A stretch of 64,000 nucleotides of DNA from Hirudo medicinalis (Eukaryota; Annelida; Clitellata; Hirudinida; Hirudinidae), in NCBI GenBank assembly GCA_011800805.1, contig MPNW01000411.1:62341-126340 (forward strand), given 5' to 3'. Under the pieces are notes generated by a model. That model had not been told where the DNA came from. It did no database searches and worked only from the letters and a program-made list of their open reading frames with translations. Positions 1 to 14,304 of this stretch are shown here, piece by piece; within the stretch, counting starts at the first letter, position 1, and every line of letters begins with the position of its first letter. A program made the position numbers and the translations under genes.

Positions 1-3000
1 CATTACCTCAGTCCCGGGCGCCGAAACTCCTAACTGAGCTTCTAACCACTAAGGATCGTGGGAACAAATTTTGGCCGTAGCCGGGGAGAGGAAAACATGT
101 TTAGAGATGGAACCTTCCTAATAGACATGGGACCAAGTACAAATAACCTTGATGTCCCCTTCCTAAGGCGTCGATATAACATTACTAAATATTTTTTTAT
201 TCAATCCTAACATGTACAATACGAGCTGCCAGCCTTGAGAATACTGGCATGAATGCATCTAAATCCACCTCACAGCTCAATCGCAGACGGGCGGCAGTTC
301 AAAGTGGCAAAGCGAAACCCCGCTACTGCTAGCGGTGCCCTCCCAGACTAGTGATTCAGTAACAGTAATTTCCAATGGTTAAGACCTCTCTCTCACGGTG
401 GAATCGCGGATCCGAACCCCGTTACGGGAGCTCTGTCCCAATCATTCAATAACGGACGTCAACGACTTGCTGCTTTTCCGCCACTAGCGAAGCCTCTATC
501 CACCCATCCAATGAACGGACCAAAGAGCACTTTCACGCATTAATCTATAAACATCAACAAAAACAGATGATTAAACAATCCTTTATCAGACCATTGGCCG
601 CAACTGTTAATGTCAACATCTTAATAAATAATGGCGGAACGCAGAAGGCTGCTCTACCCACTCCTGGGAGAAGCAGTCTTCCAACCAACATGCGGACTCG
701 AGTGACGCAACCGTGGGCTAACAAATAGGACGAGAAACGCTCGGTGGCGGCGATGACCATGAACACAAGTTTCTGCTTCTCAACGTTTTCCTAATCTCAC
801 TGGCTAATTATTGGCTGGCAATAATAGACAAAAGAAATTGAAAGTAAAAATATCAATGAAGGAAGGGTCTTAACCGTCTCAGACTTAAGCAGCAGTAGCA
901 GCAACATTAACAATAGCAACTCTAGTTAATTTTTGAGAGAATGCAATCACTTAACAATAGGTAATAAATTGCCAGAGGATAGAACATGGAAACATAGAAC
1001 CGACAAACAAAGAAACCTCATAATCCAAAAGCTCACAGCTTCACCATCACGACGGTAAAGCTACCCGACTTGAAGTAACATACGAGCACTAACAAACGCA
1101 CGAAGGCAGCCGAGAGAGCCGGACTCGTCGGCTTTCGGCACCTAAGCAAAGGTACGCGTGCAGCGCAGCAGAACTAGCGACAGGATGACTGGCAAACATC
1201 GAGGAACAAAAATATATTTCCATTTACTATCTGTAACCAGCAACAAACAAAATTTTAAACAGCAAATAAGTACTCAACTGAGAATCAACAATTAGCCCAA
1301 CAACAGATAAAAACGATAGCAAAAATAGCTGTCTAGCGATTGAAAAGATTTTTAAGATGGTTCCTTAGTAATAGCACAAAGTCAACAAGAAAACTTTAAA
1401 GCAGCAGTTCCAAAGCCAACGGAAAAGACAGACTCGCTCCAGACAAACAAGCATTCCAAATTTAACGAAACCAGCGCCCAGAATATTCGAGACCACCACG
1501 AACGGCACGACGTCGTGACGAAGACGGCGGCACAGACACGAATAAAACATCCACGACGTGATATGCAGAAATCACAAAACAGAAGACTTGAAAATGACTC
1601 ACAGGTAATCCATAATCCATAATCCAGTGATCTTGTACATCATCCATATCACTTAAGACACAAGTGAATGAAAGAAGCACAGAAGGTAAAACAAAGGTTG
1701 TTGAGGCACACAGGAGTGAAACTGAAGTCACACCAGAGTTGTCGATTTCAACGATCGTCCTCAGAAGATTCCAACTCTCTGAGTAACATTTCAATGCAGA
1801 CCTCGTCCGTAACACCGACATCACCAGAGGAGAAAACTCACAAGCAAATACATTCAAATACATTCTCAACCCAACGAGACAAAAAAAAACAAAGCAGGAA
1901 GACAAAATTAATCCAGCAGCATACAAATATCTGTCATTTCCATGGGAATAGAAATATTGTAACAGAAAACTGCCATCATACCAAAGTGTAAGGTGACAAG
2001 TACTAAGCATTAAGATGGCTTAAACTTTAACAATCCCAACAAATAATCGCCTCATATTTGCTAAGTTCAACATCATTTGAAGTCCTATTCCATCATTACT
2101 TTAACCTGATGTTTATTATGTGCAACATAAACAACAAACCATAGCATGCAAAACTTAATCGTGCTTAAACAATCACCAAGTGAAGTTCAGGGATCTATCT
2201 CCAAGATAAGCCCTAGAGCAAGATGAAAACAACTCCTAGACAACATAAATAATTTGCAGCCACGGCAACGTTACCATCTCCGAGCAGCATTAACCTCACG
2301 TTTAAATGGTCGTAGCAGTTATTCATCCAGATCAGAACGATTCTGAACGAACGAGAACTATTTCGAGGACACTGCCTGGACATGCCGTCAAACTTCGAAA
2401 AGCAACAAACACGTTACAATAAAAAAAATTGCAGTGACGTACAAAAATTGCTATTTAATCGATAACTGTGTTACGCACCAACAACCACCACGATCAAAGC
2501 AATGCAAAGTTTTTGCAAAACTCAAGGTGAACTACAAATGCGTAACGAGCAACATTTTGCGCAGACGTCGAAGCATTGCTTGGCGTCACATTTACAAACA
2601 AGGTACGAGCGAGACGACGTCGACAACGTAATAATATTATTCAAACAATTCAAATTTTTAAGGTTTAATAAGCTCAAAGAAAAGAATAGCACAAAGAAAA
2701 AAAATTCTATCCTTTCGTAACGGTTAATAACGTTTCGCTACAGTCAGAGTGGATTGCCGACGCCGGCCGAGGGACGGTCGGTGCGGCTTCGACGGGAGAT
2801 TTAATTTACCGGCACGGAAGATCGTCGTGCGCACCGTCGCAACTGGTTTTCTCCCGGAAAGATATCGGGCAGACTTCTCCGACTTCATTATCCTAACGTG
2901 AATCTGTCAGTGCTGATGTCATCAAGAATGAGATGTGTTTGTGGATGATTTACTGTTTGCTGTTGTAAGCCAACTTTCAAGCAAACAAGCAAGGGGTCAG

Positions 3001-3196
3001 TGATTAAGATGACAATGATGATGAAGATGATGATGATGATGATGTTGGAGACAGTCACCCCAGATCACCAAACTAAGAGGTAGATAGAATTGATGGCTCA
3101 GCTGCAGGTGATAGATTAAGTGTTTGACTGCGCGCTCGAATCTCTGGGAGTGCAGATGACGACGACTGAACGACACCGTCCGACCAGCTCGAAACC
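1..3196. other. No gene recognised; 3' flank of PIM
   Basis: The region holds one SINE-like fragment (371-440) and a GC-richer patch near 2755-2890. The longest frame (1462-2010, minus) has no recognisable domain. The 3' untranslated region of PIM must start here. Confidence 0.6.
371..440 (+). repeat. tRNA-Glu-derived SINE-like fragment
   Basis: Contains ATGGTTAAGACC, the CTCTCAC anticodon-loop remnant, and a degenerate B box (GATCCGAACCCCG), followed by CGGGAGC. It aligns in part with the copies at 45192-45428 and 51352-51573. Confidence 0.45.
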
Positions 3197-6100
3197 CTAA
3201 GAGAGGTCCATCGAGAACCATACGTGGCTAAGGATGCCCTCCAAAGATGGTCTCATTTTGGGTTCGAAGGTCAGGCATGACTGGACGAGGGCACAAAGCT
3301 CTGTCAAAGATACAAGCAATTTTCACCCGTTTAAGCAGCCACTAATAATTATTCATTATTTCTTTGTTGTCGTCACCATATTCGGTCGTCCGTCCTTTCA
3401 TTAACCTACTCGTAATTACTCACGGGAAGAGAGCGGTCTCCTGAAAGTGACGTCGGCCGCTATGATTTGTTCATCCTTCTCGAACGGGATGTCGCCGCAG
3501 ACTATGTCGTAAAGGAGGATGCCCAACGACCACACGCAAGCCGATTCTGCTTCGTACCTCTTGTTCAGGATCCACTCGGGAGGACTGTACACCCTCGTGC
3601 CTATAAAAGGTGAAACTATTAAACATCTCAATATTTTTAACACAAGTCTAGTTCACCATTCACTACTAAATTGGTTATAGTAGTTATGATAATATGAATC
3701 ACATAATCACCAAAGCCTGATTAACCATCACCCCACACCAGAAATACTTATCCTGCCAATGAATTCTAGCAAAATAAAGTATTATTGATAATATCATTAA
3801 ATGTAATTTTGCAACATTTCATTTAATAATAATTTAAAAGAAAATGAACATCAAATAATAAAATAGTAATAATAACACCAATTATAGCAACACATTAACC
3901 ATATTTTAGTGATAATTCGCAGAATAACAGAATACGAAGCAACAACATTACAACACAGCAGAAATAGCACCCTCTCAATGTTTAGAACAAAAATAAGGTT
4001 CAACAAACTACTCTCAGCAGGCTCTGAAGGACATAAAAATAGGTGACAAAACATGGTGATTTATGTCATTATTTACAATGATCCAATGTTGAATGAGGAG
4101 AGCCATCATGGGAAAAAAGGAAGCATCTCCCGATCAACAAGTCTTTCTGAATGCGAGATCGAGATCGACATGCACCGACGACTCTGTCAACTGTCGATCC
4201 AAACGTGCCAAACATCATACACTTTGATTCCAAAAAGGTCTTTGACTCAGGGTATCACAAACAAAATTACTGACGAAACTTCTGACTTATGGCATTTTCA
4301 TGGGCCTAAGGGCCTTCCTGTAAAATAGAACTCAAGCCGTCAAGGGAGCAGCCAATTGTCCAACAACGGAGAGAGAGCTAGGTGGCTCGCCTCGAGGGAG
4401 AGCCCCCTATGCTTTGTCCTTATTCAATTCTTATTTGTCTGCATAACTCTACATCTATATCTACAACCTAAATCACTACAAATTTGAGTTAGTGATCATT
4501 TATGACAATCATTTTGATGAAATAAAACACAGAAATGTATCAAAAATATTTTGAAAGTGGAGGGAGACTAGAATGAAAGAAATGGCAAGCAAATGAAAAT
4601 TATCAATCTAAACCATTCCATTTATCATCCATCATCTCCCCACTACATTATTTTCATTACAGGATGCAAGGATATGTTTCAAAGTGTCCTAGGCAGACAA
4701 TGGCACTGCAGAGCTAAACAGGGGATTTGAGACTAGATTAAACATGAAACAGATCCCCAAATACGAGAGCTATTTTTGGCAGCACTCTGACCTAGATTTA
4801 CAGAAAGACCTAAATAACATTATTTGCTACCAATTCTGACAATTTCCATTCCCTAATATCGTTCATCAACTTCCCAGAAGTTACTCCTTAACTGATTGAA
4901 TAATTGTTATGTGTATTGACACTCAAAACTCGTTATTACTACTTAAATGCTTAACTAATTACTCAATTAATTCAATGCTACAATGACCAGAGCAAGGAAG
5001 TTGAAAGATGATAAGTTACATGCAACTGTGAGAATGAATGAGAACGTTGACAGCAAAACAAAACAAGATGGGTTTTCAGGTCATGGTGCCACAGTGCCAC
5101 TTATCGCACACAGGCCCCTGTGATTTAAACAACCAACGGCAGGATCCGCTCACCGCCACAAAGTGCACAATCCTTCTGTCGGATGTTCAATTAATTCCCC
5201 TTCTATTTCAAATGGCACAAACCTCCAAAGCAACTAGACGTTTAACATTTTAATAAACTCCATGTCTGATGCCTATAACTAACCTCTACGTGTAATTGTT
5301 TTGGCACTACATCAATACAATCTGGAATAACTTTAGAACATTAGAAGCTTCTGGTTAAGATAGCAAATACTTAATCATAATATTAATTCAATATAATAAT
5401 TAATTAATTAATTCAATATAATCCGACAACCACTAAGGCATGTAACGACATCATTCCCGAACGGAACATTGACATCGAGCACCAAGCTACAGATAACATC
5501 AAAGTTTAATAGGTCAAAGGTTACATTTGCATTATTGTATCTTTTTATGGTCAGAAGTTGTAAAATATTTTCTGTGCTTACTTGTAAGTGTGCTTGCATG
5601 AACTTGAATATGAACATGAACAATAACAACACATGGTCGAGCATAACCTGGTTATGGCGTTAGCAGCGCTGTCAATCTGATTCGTTAGCACATTTCTTCG
5701 TGATGCAATCAATACGAACGAATGCCGACAAGCTACTCAGTGGGTAGGTTCTGGGTTATAGACGACAACTTATTTTTACTTATTTACGTCAACAGGTCCG
5801 AGTTCGTTCAAGCACGCTCATTCATAAGTGAGCATAGAAACAAAGACACTTCAGCAATAGTTGCAAGAAAAACATGTTGCAATCACCCCGATCACGATCA
5901 TCAATTGGGCGCAGGTTAGCTCGGTGGATTGCATTCTCGTATTCACGGAATGACGACAATCGTAAACCCAGCCCGATCCACCGGGAAGTGCCCCGGGTCG
6001 GGGAGTTACAAATGGTGGAGTGAATAAAATGCAAGCCTCCCGACGTCGGTATGATAATCAACTGAGGTCCAGTGTTTTAGTCTTCGAAAATGCTGCATTA

Positions 6101-9100
6101 TCAATTTATCTGAGAAATTGATCCAAGTTTAACAAAAATTCAACTATAAAATTAAAAATGCCAACACAAAGCAACGATCATTAGATCATTAGCAGAGGAC
6201 TATGGCCAGTTCGTGGAGAATTAATTATCAGGCAATCTGCCAAGGTTAATGTTAACTGATGTAATGTCAAAAACAACAAAAAATTTACGGTAATGACGAT
6301 ATGGATTAAAACGGATTTGAAACAAAATCGATCCGCACGTCACGGACACGTCGTCGACATCGAGCTCTGCTGTTACCAAACACGTAACTAGACATTTGCT
6401 CGAACCTGTTTAACTTGGTGCACTACTCGACTCGTGAGTGATTACAACAGCAAAAATGGTAGCTATAATATAATACAATTCTCAAAATACAATTTCATTG
6501 CAATTTCTTTAAAGCAAAAACTCAAGCAAAACCTGCTAAATATAATTTTTATCACTTTTATGACTGTCTCCTTCCTACAGGTGAAACAATCATTGACAAT
6601 CATAAAATTGCACTGGAAACAATACAGGTTGATAACCATTTCTAACGAGCCAGATGCAAAAGTCCTACAAATCTATATTTCTGTGCCACTAACCCTCAAA
6701 ATCCGTGTAATATCCCTCCCTGTACAGAGTTCCTGATCCGAAATCAATGAGTTTGAATTCATTCCTCTCCAGGTCTACTATGATGTTTTCATCCTTGATG
6801 TCCCTATGGACAATGCCCAGCTGCTTCAGACTGATGGCAGTGGAGACGATGGGCCTAAAGATGTCGCGTGCCTCGGACTCCCTCATGGTGCCCCTGTTGG
6901 TCAGGTAGTCGAACATGTCGCATCCCTAAACGGTGGAAATCGACAGACGATTAAATGGTTAGGCATTCTTTAACGGTCATCGGAAACCACATTCGTGTTA
7001 AAAAACGTTAAAGATACTGCTAAAATAATGATAATCAGCATCATGACTACCTCTAAGGGTCTTTCCATGACTATGAGATAACTGTCTGATCTCTCAAAGT
7101 AGTCCAAAATTTCAATCACACCCATGGTCCCCTGTGCCATCTGGAGCAGCTTCACTTCCATGGGCATAGACCTTCCATCTGGAAGCTGTGTTTAACCAGC
7201 AATCCATCAATGAATAACAAATGGATTACATCATACCAAAAGCCAAACGTTCCATCCGATAAAACCGAGATATTGCAAGGCAAACGGTAAATAAAATGGC
7301 ATATGAATGTCATAGGGCAAGTAAATAGTTATAATAAGATCTCGGAAGAATTTATTGAATTGAACAAATTATAACTTATTCAAACTCTTAGAACTCTGTA
7401 TTACCTTGAGCATAACCTTGAAATGTCTCTGAACCAAGAACACACATTAGAATCTAACTTGTACTACAATAACCATCTGGTTATTAAAATTTAATGAATA
7501 TTTTTGCCCTTAAAAATTCTAGACAATGGCTTCATCCCTCAAGGTTACAAAAGGTAATTTGTCATCGAAGCAATCAATGCCTTCAGTTTGCAGCTGTGGA
7601 TCTTAAACAGTCTCACTCAATATGCAAAGATATTGACGACTAGGACCAACAAAGGAAAGCAAAATGGCCACACAGAGAAGTGTAAATGTCAACTTCACAA
7701 GAGCACTTCAATTCCAGTTAGTCTAAAAAGCCTCTTCAGTAAATGATTAGGAAAAAGTAGGTGCCTTTGCATAATCATCATCACCATCATTACCATCGCA
7801 ATATTTCAACAGTCTCTGACAAACCACCATCACAAAGAAAACATCAATTTTTTTAAAGAAAGAATTGAAGAATCCCTCAACTTCAATGTCTTCTGAGAAT
7901 CCCTGATTCACAAAACTCAAATTGTCGCCAAAAACAACACCATGTTGTCCTGACAACGCCTTGTTGTTATGACAAAACAACAACTGCAGCCAAAACAATG
8001 ATACTCCAAACTCAATGACAATGGGCCTCAGCCAATACATCTGTTAGGGTTTCCTGTAGAAGTCTTACTTCATCAAATAAACAAAATGAATGATAACTGC
8101 AAGGTAACACAAGACCACAGAGCATTCTTTAGTTCCCTTTCAAAACCATCGTTGAAACTTCCTGCACCCCATTAGAAGATCATCAAGCATGATCCAAATT
8201 TAAAAAAAAAACACTTAAGTGTTCAAAGTCAGAAAGCAGATCACTTGTTTTGAGCCATCTGATGAAATGTTTGAACATAAGCAAATTGATGTGATTGCAC
8301 TTGAAGACATGGCTGATAAAACCATTCCAAGACGTCACCACTATTGTTGAAATTCGTGCCTATTTCATGCGATACTTCCAACTGAAGATAAGGCGTGTCG
8401 ATTGCCACGGCATTAATAGAACTTCGGGCACGAGGGGAGCTCGGACGAAAAAGACATTTCGCTAGATCGACTTCACGGCATTTCGAATCCAAGCATTCGA
8501 GGTGACCAACATCAAACCACTTCTGAATGCAATTAAACTTCATTTCACCTCATTGCATCCCTCAAAAATATGGCATCATCCCCGTCACAAAAAGTGTCGG
8601 CGAAGGGCAGACTCGGGGACCGATCCAAACAATTCTAATGTTAAGTGAATCAAGACACAGAGCTTCATTAGATATTTAGATACACTGAAGAAGCATGCTT
8701 TTACATCCATAAATACATAACTTATCCAATATGCAGACAGATGGCCATGCGTTCTTAACTTCTTACGCTCGACACGTCGTATAAGCGACATTAAGTAAGA
8801 AAAATAAGTAAATGAAAACAATGATTCTCAAAATGTTACATTTAAGATGAACGATCAATTTTCTGATAACATGGCGAACATATTTTAAATCCAATGGAGT
8901 AAAATTTAAATGGTTTAGTTTAAATATTGTGTTTTTTACTGCTTTGCGGTGTAACCAAAATCACGTGACTGGCGGCGAAGTCGCACGATCTCGTAAATCG
9001 AGCTGTAATATGAAGTAGAATTATGCAGAAGTATGCCGTCGGATCGGTAAACTTCAAAATGCCGGCAGCCCGAGGCGGCGGTGCAAATCGTGAAGTTCGA

Positions 9101-11126
9101 CGACGAGAACGAGCGAACGCCGTAGCATTTGCAGTAATCTCGATTAGCATAAATATTTCCAACGAACCTTCTACTAAGGCTTAGGGCATTTGCCTTTCAA
9201 CATGGTTAGACAAGTGGGTGAAAGAGTACATGTAAAGGAAGAGGAAAATTATCAAAGTCCCATTCATTACAGGGATACGAAAAGAACAAAAGTACTGGTT
9301 CTCATAGCAGTTTACAATGAATTTGAAGGATTTAATGCATGAATAAACATCCATTTTTCAATAGAACATTCTGAACTAGTAGTGATCATGAATTCAACTG
9401 AGCGAGTTCGCGGTCATAAGCATCGCAAATATGATTAAGCCAGAAGAATCGACTTGCATGCAAAAGCTATGTTTCCATGCATCGCAGCAACCGACAGCCA
9501 TTACAAAAAAAAATACGCACGGATGTAAATGTCACGGGAAACGGGGAGACTAGTTTTCAAATATATGCAAAGAAAAAAAAAACATGAAAAAAACACATCT
9601 GTTGTGTCCATAGCCTAAAAAAAATTGAGATTCTAAAAATAGACTCAGACACAAAAACAAATAGGAACTCTCTCATCGAACGGAGTCCAGAGAACTCAGC
9701 TATTTGCAAGAAGGATCGGGGTTTTTTCATTACGTTAAAATCGAAAGCCGAGCCAAAATGATTGCATTTGTAGTTACCAAAATGCAAAAGAAATAACTTT
9801 TAAATCATGATAAAAGAAACTCTTTTCTGAGCACTCTTACTACGCACGAGCTTTGTCATGAGGTCGGCATGCGAACGAGTTCGATAAACTGACCTTCACC
9901 ACTTCCGAGACTCTGGCTTTCGAGATGTGCTTCACCGCTATTGTTTTTCCGTCGGAGATCCTCCTCCCGGAATAGACGAATCCATATCCTCCACTCCCAA
10001 TCAATTTTTCAGCTGTGTAGTTCCCTTCTGCTAATTCCATATCAGAGACTGTTCTTCTCTTGCTCACTAGAAAACAAAAATGCACAATCCAAGCTTCACA
10101 AACAGGAGAAGCAAATTCAAAACTCCAACCATCCTTATTATGTAAATAATTACAACCATCCTTATTGTGTAAATAATTACAATGTTCCCAAAACAATGTT
10201 GGAAACAATCTAATATGCTTTTGAAAATTTTAAATTGCATTTAAAATGCAAACACCCTTCCAGAAGCCAATCCACCCATTAATTTCTAGTGAAGTAAAAG
10301 AGGCATTTATCATTAATAACAATAACAGCATCGTAACACACAATTCGAACCATGTACAAGAACGTCCATAAGCAAGTTTGGCTCAAAAAGAGCAATGAAA
10401 TTAAAGTTTCTAATGAAAGCAAACCTTACATGAAATTCATTCTATGAATTAGAGCACACTAAAGAATATTTTAACAAACTGTGATGAAGTTTGTCTAAAG
10501 AAACAATAGCTTGGGTTCAAACCAATATACAAGGACAAGAATATTTAAACATTCTTGACTAGATAACATTCTTGAGTAATCGAAACCCTTTCTAGGAAAA
10601 GTACAATAAACTTTGAGATGTCTTCAAGTGGCTTCCCTCTTTCGAATTCTTTTAGTCTCACTCAAAATTACATATCAGCCTTAATTTGAGAACCAAATAT
10701 TCCATTGAAATGTCTCTGTTCAAGCACATGAAAAGCCATATATAATAAGAGAACAAAGACTGTAAATAATCCTCTCAAACATTCTGGGAATGTAGATTAA
10801 GCCACACAAATGTATGTTTTCAAAGCCCTCTTTCTTTTCGAATTTTCAAATCTCGTTTTCAAATTAGAGTTCCAAATAAGTTGAATGACATTTAAACTTT
10901 GAAGACATTCAAACATTGTCTCTTAACGATCAACAGTCTCAGAAAGGTACCAAAAATTGCAGAACGACACTGTCTAGACCAGAAGGTTCGAGGACGCGTA
11001 CTGCGTGCATATTCGAGAAGCACGCTTCCACCAAAAAGTACCTTAAAACTCACCATCGACACCTGGGCGATGAAAATTGACTTGATAACCGGCCGAACCG
11101 GTCTTCCTGACTGGCTTGGTAGCCAT
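3197..11126 (-). CDS. PIM: PIM-type serine/threonine protein kinase (six exons, complete)
   Basis: Exons (minus strand): 11126-11054, 10066-9894, 7185-7051, 6925-6694, 3600-3424 and 3300-3197. They join in phase to 894 nt, giving a 297-residue protein; human PIM1 is 313. Seen: glycine loop [11 protein letters not shown] near residues 48-58, VAIK-type lysine K70 in IAVKHI, hinge ERP, HRD aspartate D169 in [12 protein letters not shown] aspartate D188 in LIDFGSG, and the PIM-typical [10 protein letters not shown] followed by [10 protein letters not shown] and CGDIPFE. The last exon carries the C-lobe helix with the RPS arginine and ends MDLS. Known of the family: PIM kinases have a proline in the hinge (the P of ERP, kept here) and are active without activation-loop phosphorylation. 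The second proline of the vertebrate hinge (ERPEP) is replaced (ERPLE). Translation could instead start at Met34. The gene lies alone on its strand; introns hold no other recognisable gene. Assignment to PIM is secure; equivalence to PIM1, 2 or 3 cannot be decided. Confidence 0.93.
5921..5990 (+). repeat. Degenerate tRNA-like SINE fragment
   Basis: A box-like TTAGCTCGGTGG is followed about 40 nt later by a decayed B box region (AATCGTAAACCC). It is probably an old tRNA-derived fragment in a PIM intron. Confidence 0.25.
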
Positions 11127-13257
11127 GTTTAAAAGTGAAAGCTTAATTTCTTTAAAATCGAAGTAACAGCCCACCAGCAACTCCCAACAAACAAGCTCGA
11201 GATCGCAAGAAGGCATATAAAAGGGATCAGTGCAGACGATGGGCGGAGCCTAGACGGACACGCACCTCCGCGCCGCCTATGCTAAGGATAGAATGCAAAC
11301 CCGCCAAATAAACTAGATCACCAATAATATTAAACGGTAACTAATTAACAATGACCAAGTAATTGTTAAATGATGTTAATATAAAAATGAAAGCGTTATT
11401 TTTAATTGTCATCCACAATGTTTTAAAATAACGGCGAAAAACTGAAGAACTACTTTATGACCTCGGATTCGCACAAGTCTGGACTAAATAGTAAAGCGGT
11501 GTATCGTTGGCGCATTGCCAAAATTTTGTTTTATCCAGTCAGTGGTTGGCGCCGTGCCAAGAAAGTGGAGATTTGACTCAAAAACAAGTTTATTTCAATA
11601 CTGTTGCTAAGTTCAACATTAGCACACACGATCTACTAACAATGGTTACGAATTTTCTTATGTTAAATGGTAATAATATTTGCTAAATACTTACCATATA
11701 AGGCCTTAAGGATTTTTTAACTTGTCTTTTGGAATTGACAATCAAGTGACCGAGATGGAGGAATTTAGCAATAAATAACAAATGAAATACACTAATGATA
11801 AATGCTTTTAATATGCATTTTAGAAAATAAATATATGGCAGTCGTTGTCCTGAACACGATGTTCACTCTCCTAAATCAAGCTTAACTACTTCAGTTACAA
11901 ATCATGGCGATTCATGTGTTTGGAAAACCATTCCATATCGTGATTATAAAAGTTGTCGCTTATCATAATGTTGATCACGATAATCGTCAGACAGAGAGAT
12001 ATGCCTTAATGAATGGAAAACAAGCGCATGCATTGCTCGTAGCAACGGCCTTGATGACTCGAAAATAAATATGTACTTTGTTTCTCTTTTACATGCAAAT
12101 CGAAAGAAGTTTCAACGAGCACAATTAAAATTATTCAAAATCTAGGATCAAATGAATAAATGTTGTTCGAGGTTTTTACGCTGAAGTCTGTTTGTTGTTC
12201 GGTCTAAAGACGTGGTGTTCAAAATCAGTAATCGACCCCAAAATTGTTGACAACGTTGACAACACTGATAATTTTCTCATAGACTGTTGTAATGTTCGTG
12301 ATGATAGCTTGAATAACAAGTTGTAGTGATGTTAAAAAGCATAACAAATTCACAAAAAATAACCCATTTTGAATAATTACAATAATTAAACTATAAGAAA
12401 TTACAACTTTTAAATTGTCATATATTACTCGTTATAAACTAACTTTATTACATATATAGCGTATAGAACCTTGAATGTTGCTATAATTTGCTAAAGTTAA
12501 ACAACTAGGCTTTGTTATGTCTGCTAATATTTTTAGTTTCCCGCCATTTCATGGACGACCTCGATTTGGAACTTCAGTCATGCGTGATTTGAATGGCTTT
12601 GGAGTGTGGATGGCAGACCGGTGGACAGGCGAATGAATGTTTGTCTGAATTGAGAAACTGATGAAAAAGTTGTGATAATGATGAAATAATAGAATTGTAT
12701 TTGTGTTCAAACAAGCACTGTCAATGTACGTACTTGAAGAGGTGAACTTAGAATACTTAGAAATACTCAGAAAAGGTGGGCTTAGAATAACTTATTCGAA
12801 CAACCCATTTCACCGATAATGATTAATAGTTGGAAATATTTTTAAATAAATTTAAAATAAGTAGATAATTAAGAGCAATGTAATTTGCAAATTAATTTAA
12901 CTTTTGTACAAATTAATAATTACAACATTAATAACTCATGGTTGTATTTTTAAAAGAAATCCATGACATATAAATGCATTTGAAGTGTCGTAAGTATTTA
13001 TAATCAATTTTTAACTGGATGATCGCCCGTGGAATGAAAGAATGTTAATAACAACGATAACATTGCAATGACTACATTTTAGCATTAACTTCTGCAAACA
13101 AGCACTAAATGAATGTCATATGACATGGATGGTCCGTATTCTCGTCTTATTCAAAGCCACGTGTCTCGACATAAAACTGGGCCGCCATTCGCCTACATGT
13201 TATACCGGTGTTTATTTTATTGTTGTTATCGTTATGATAATAATACCAGTATTAATT
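11127..13257. other. 5' flank of PIM, no other gene seen
   Basis: A GC box (GGGCGGAGCC near 11240) and a TATAAAAG in plus orientation near 11216 lie about 100 bp upstream of the PIM start codon. The rest is AT-rich and holds no coding frame I can support. Confidence 0.5.
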
Positions 13258-13360
13258 TCTATTATTATAGATATATTATTATAGATATATTATTATAGAT
13301 ATATTATTATAGATATATTATTATAGATATATTATTATAGATATATTATTATAGATATAT
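13258..13360. repeat. 14-bp minisatellite next to the gap
   Basis: Tandem copies of a 14-bp unit (ATTATTATAGATAT) run into the assembly gap. Confidence 0.9.
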
Positions 13361-14148
13361 NNNNNNNNNNNNNNNNNNNNNNNNNNNNNNNNNNNNNNNN
13401 NNNNNNNNNNNNNNNNNNNNNNNNNNNNNNNNNNNNNNNNNNNNNNNNNNNNNNNNNNNNNNNNNNNNNNNNNNNNNNNNNNNNNNNNNNNNNNNNNNNN
13501 NNNNNNNNNNNNNNNNNNNNNNNNNNNNNNNNNNNNNNNNNNNNNNNNNNNNNNNNNNNNNNNNNNNNNNNNNNNNNNNNNNNNNNNNNNNNNNNNNNNN
13601 NNNNNNNNNNNNNNNNNNNNNNNNNNNNNNNNNNNNNNNNNNNNNNNNNNNNNNNNNNNNNNNNNNNNNNNNNNNNNNNNNNNNNNNNNNNNNNNNNNNN
13701 NNNNNNNNNNNNNNNNNNNNNNNNNNNNNNNNNNNNNNNNNNNNNNNNNNNNNNNNNNNNNNNNNNNNNNNNNNNNNNNNNNNNNNNNNNNNNNNNNNNN
13801 NNNNNNNNNNNNNNNNNNNNNNNNNNNNNNNNNNNNNNNNNNNNNNNNNNNNNNNNNNNNNNNNNNNNNNNNNNNNNNNNNNNNNNNNNNNNNNNNNNNN
13901 NNNNNNNNNNNNNNNNNNNNNNNNNNNNNNNNNNNNNNNNNNNNNNNNNNNNNNNNNNNNNNNNNNNNNNNNNNNNNNNNNNNNNNNNNNNNNNNNNNNN
14001 NNNNNNNNNNNNNNNNNNNNNNNNNNNNNNNNNNNNNNNNNNNNNNNNNNNNNNNNNNNNNNNNNNNNNNNNNNNNNNNNNNNNNNNNNNNNNNNNNNNN
14101 NNNNNNNNNNNNNNNNNNNNNNNNNNNNNNNNNNNNNNNNNNNNNNNN
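13361..14148. other. Assembly gap (788 N)
   Basis: A run of undetermined bases between a 14-bp minisatellite and a (TTA)n microsatellite. Open frames reported across it are meaningless. Confidence 0.99.
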
Positions 14149-14222
<74 letters not shown>

Positions 14223-14304
14223 GTTGTTGTTAATATTATTGCAGTTGTCGTTATAGTTGTTATTATTGTCGTCGTCGTCATCATCATCATCATCATCACC
14301 ATCG
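14149..14304. repeat. (TTA)n/(ATC)n microsatellite
   Basis: Pure TTA repeats grade into TTG, GTC and ATC triplets. Confidence 0.95.

Noticed and set aside
1462..2010. 182-codon minus-strand frame
   Set aside because: No recognisable domain, Cys/Phe/Leu-rich composition typical of random AT-rich sequence, no splice or promoter context, and an opposing plus-strand frame of similar quality.
8241..8543. 100-codon frame in a PIM intron
   Set aside because: No homology recognised and no in-phase splice sites linking it to the PIM exons, which already join in phase without it.
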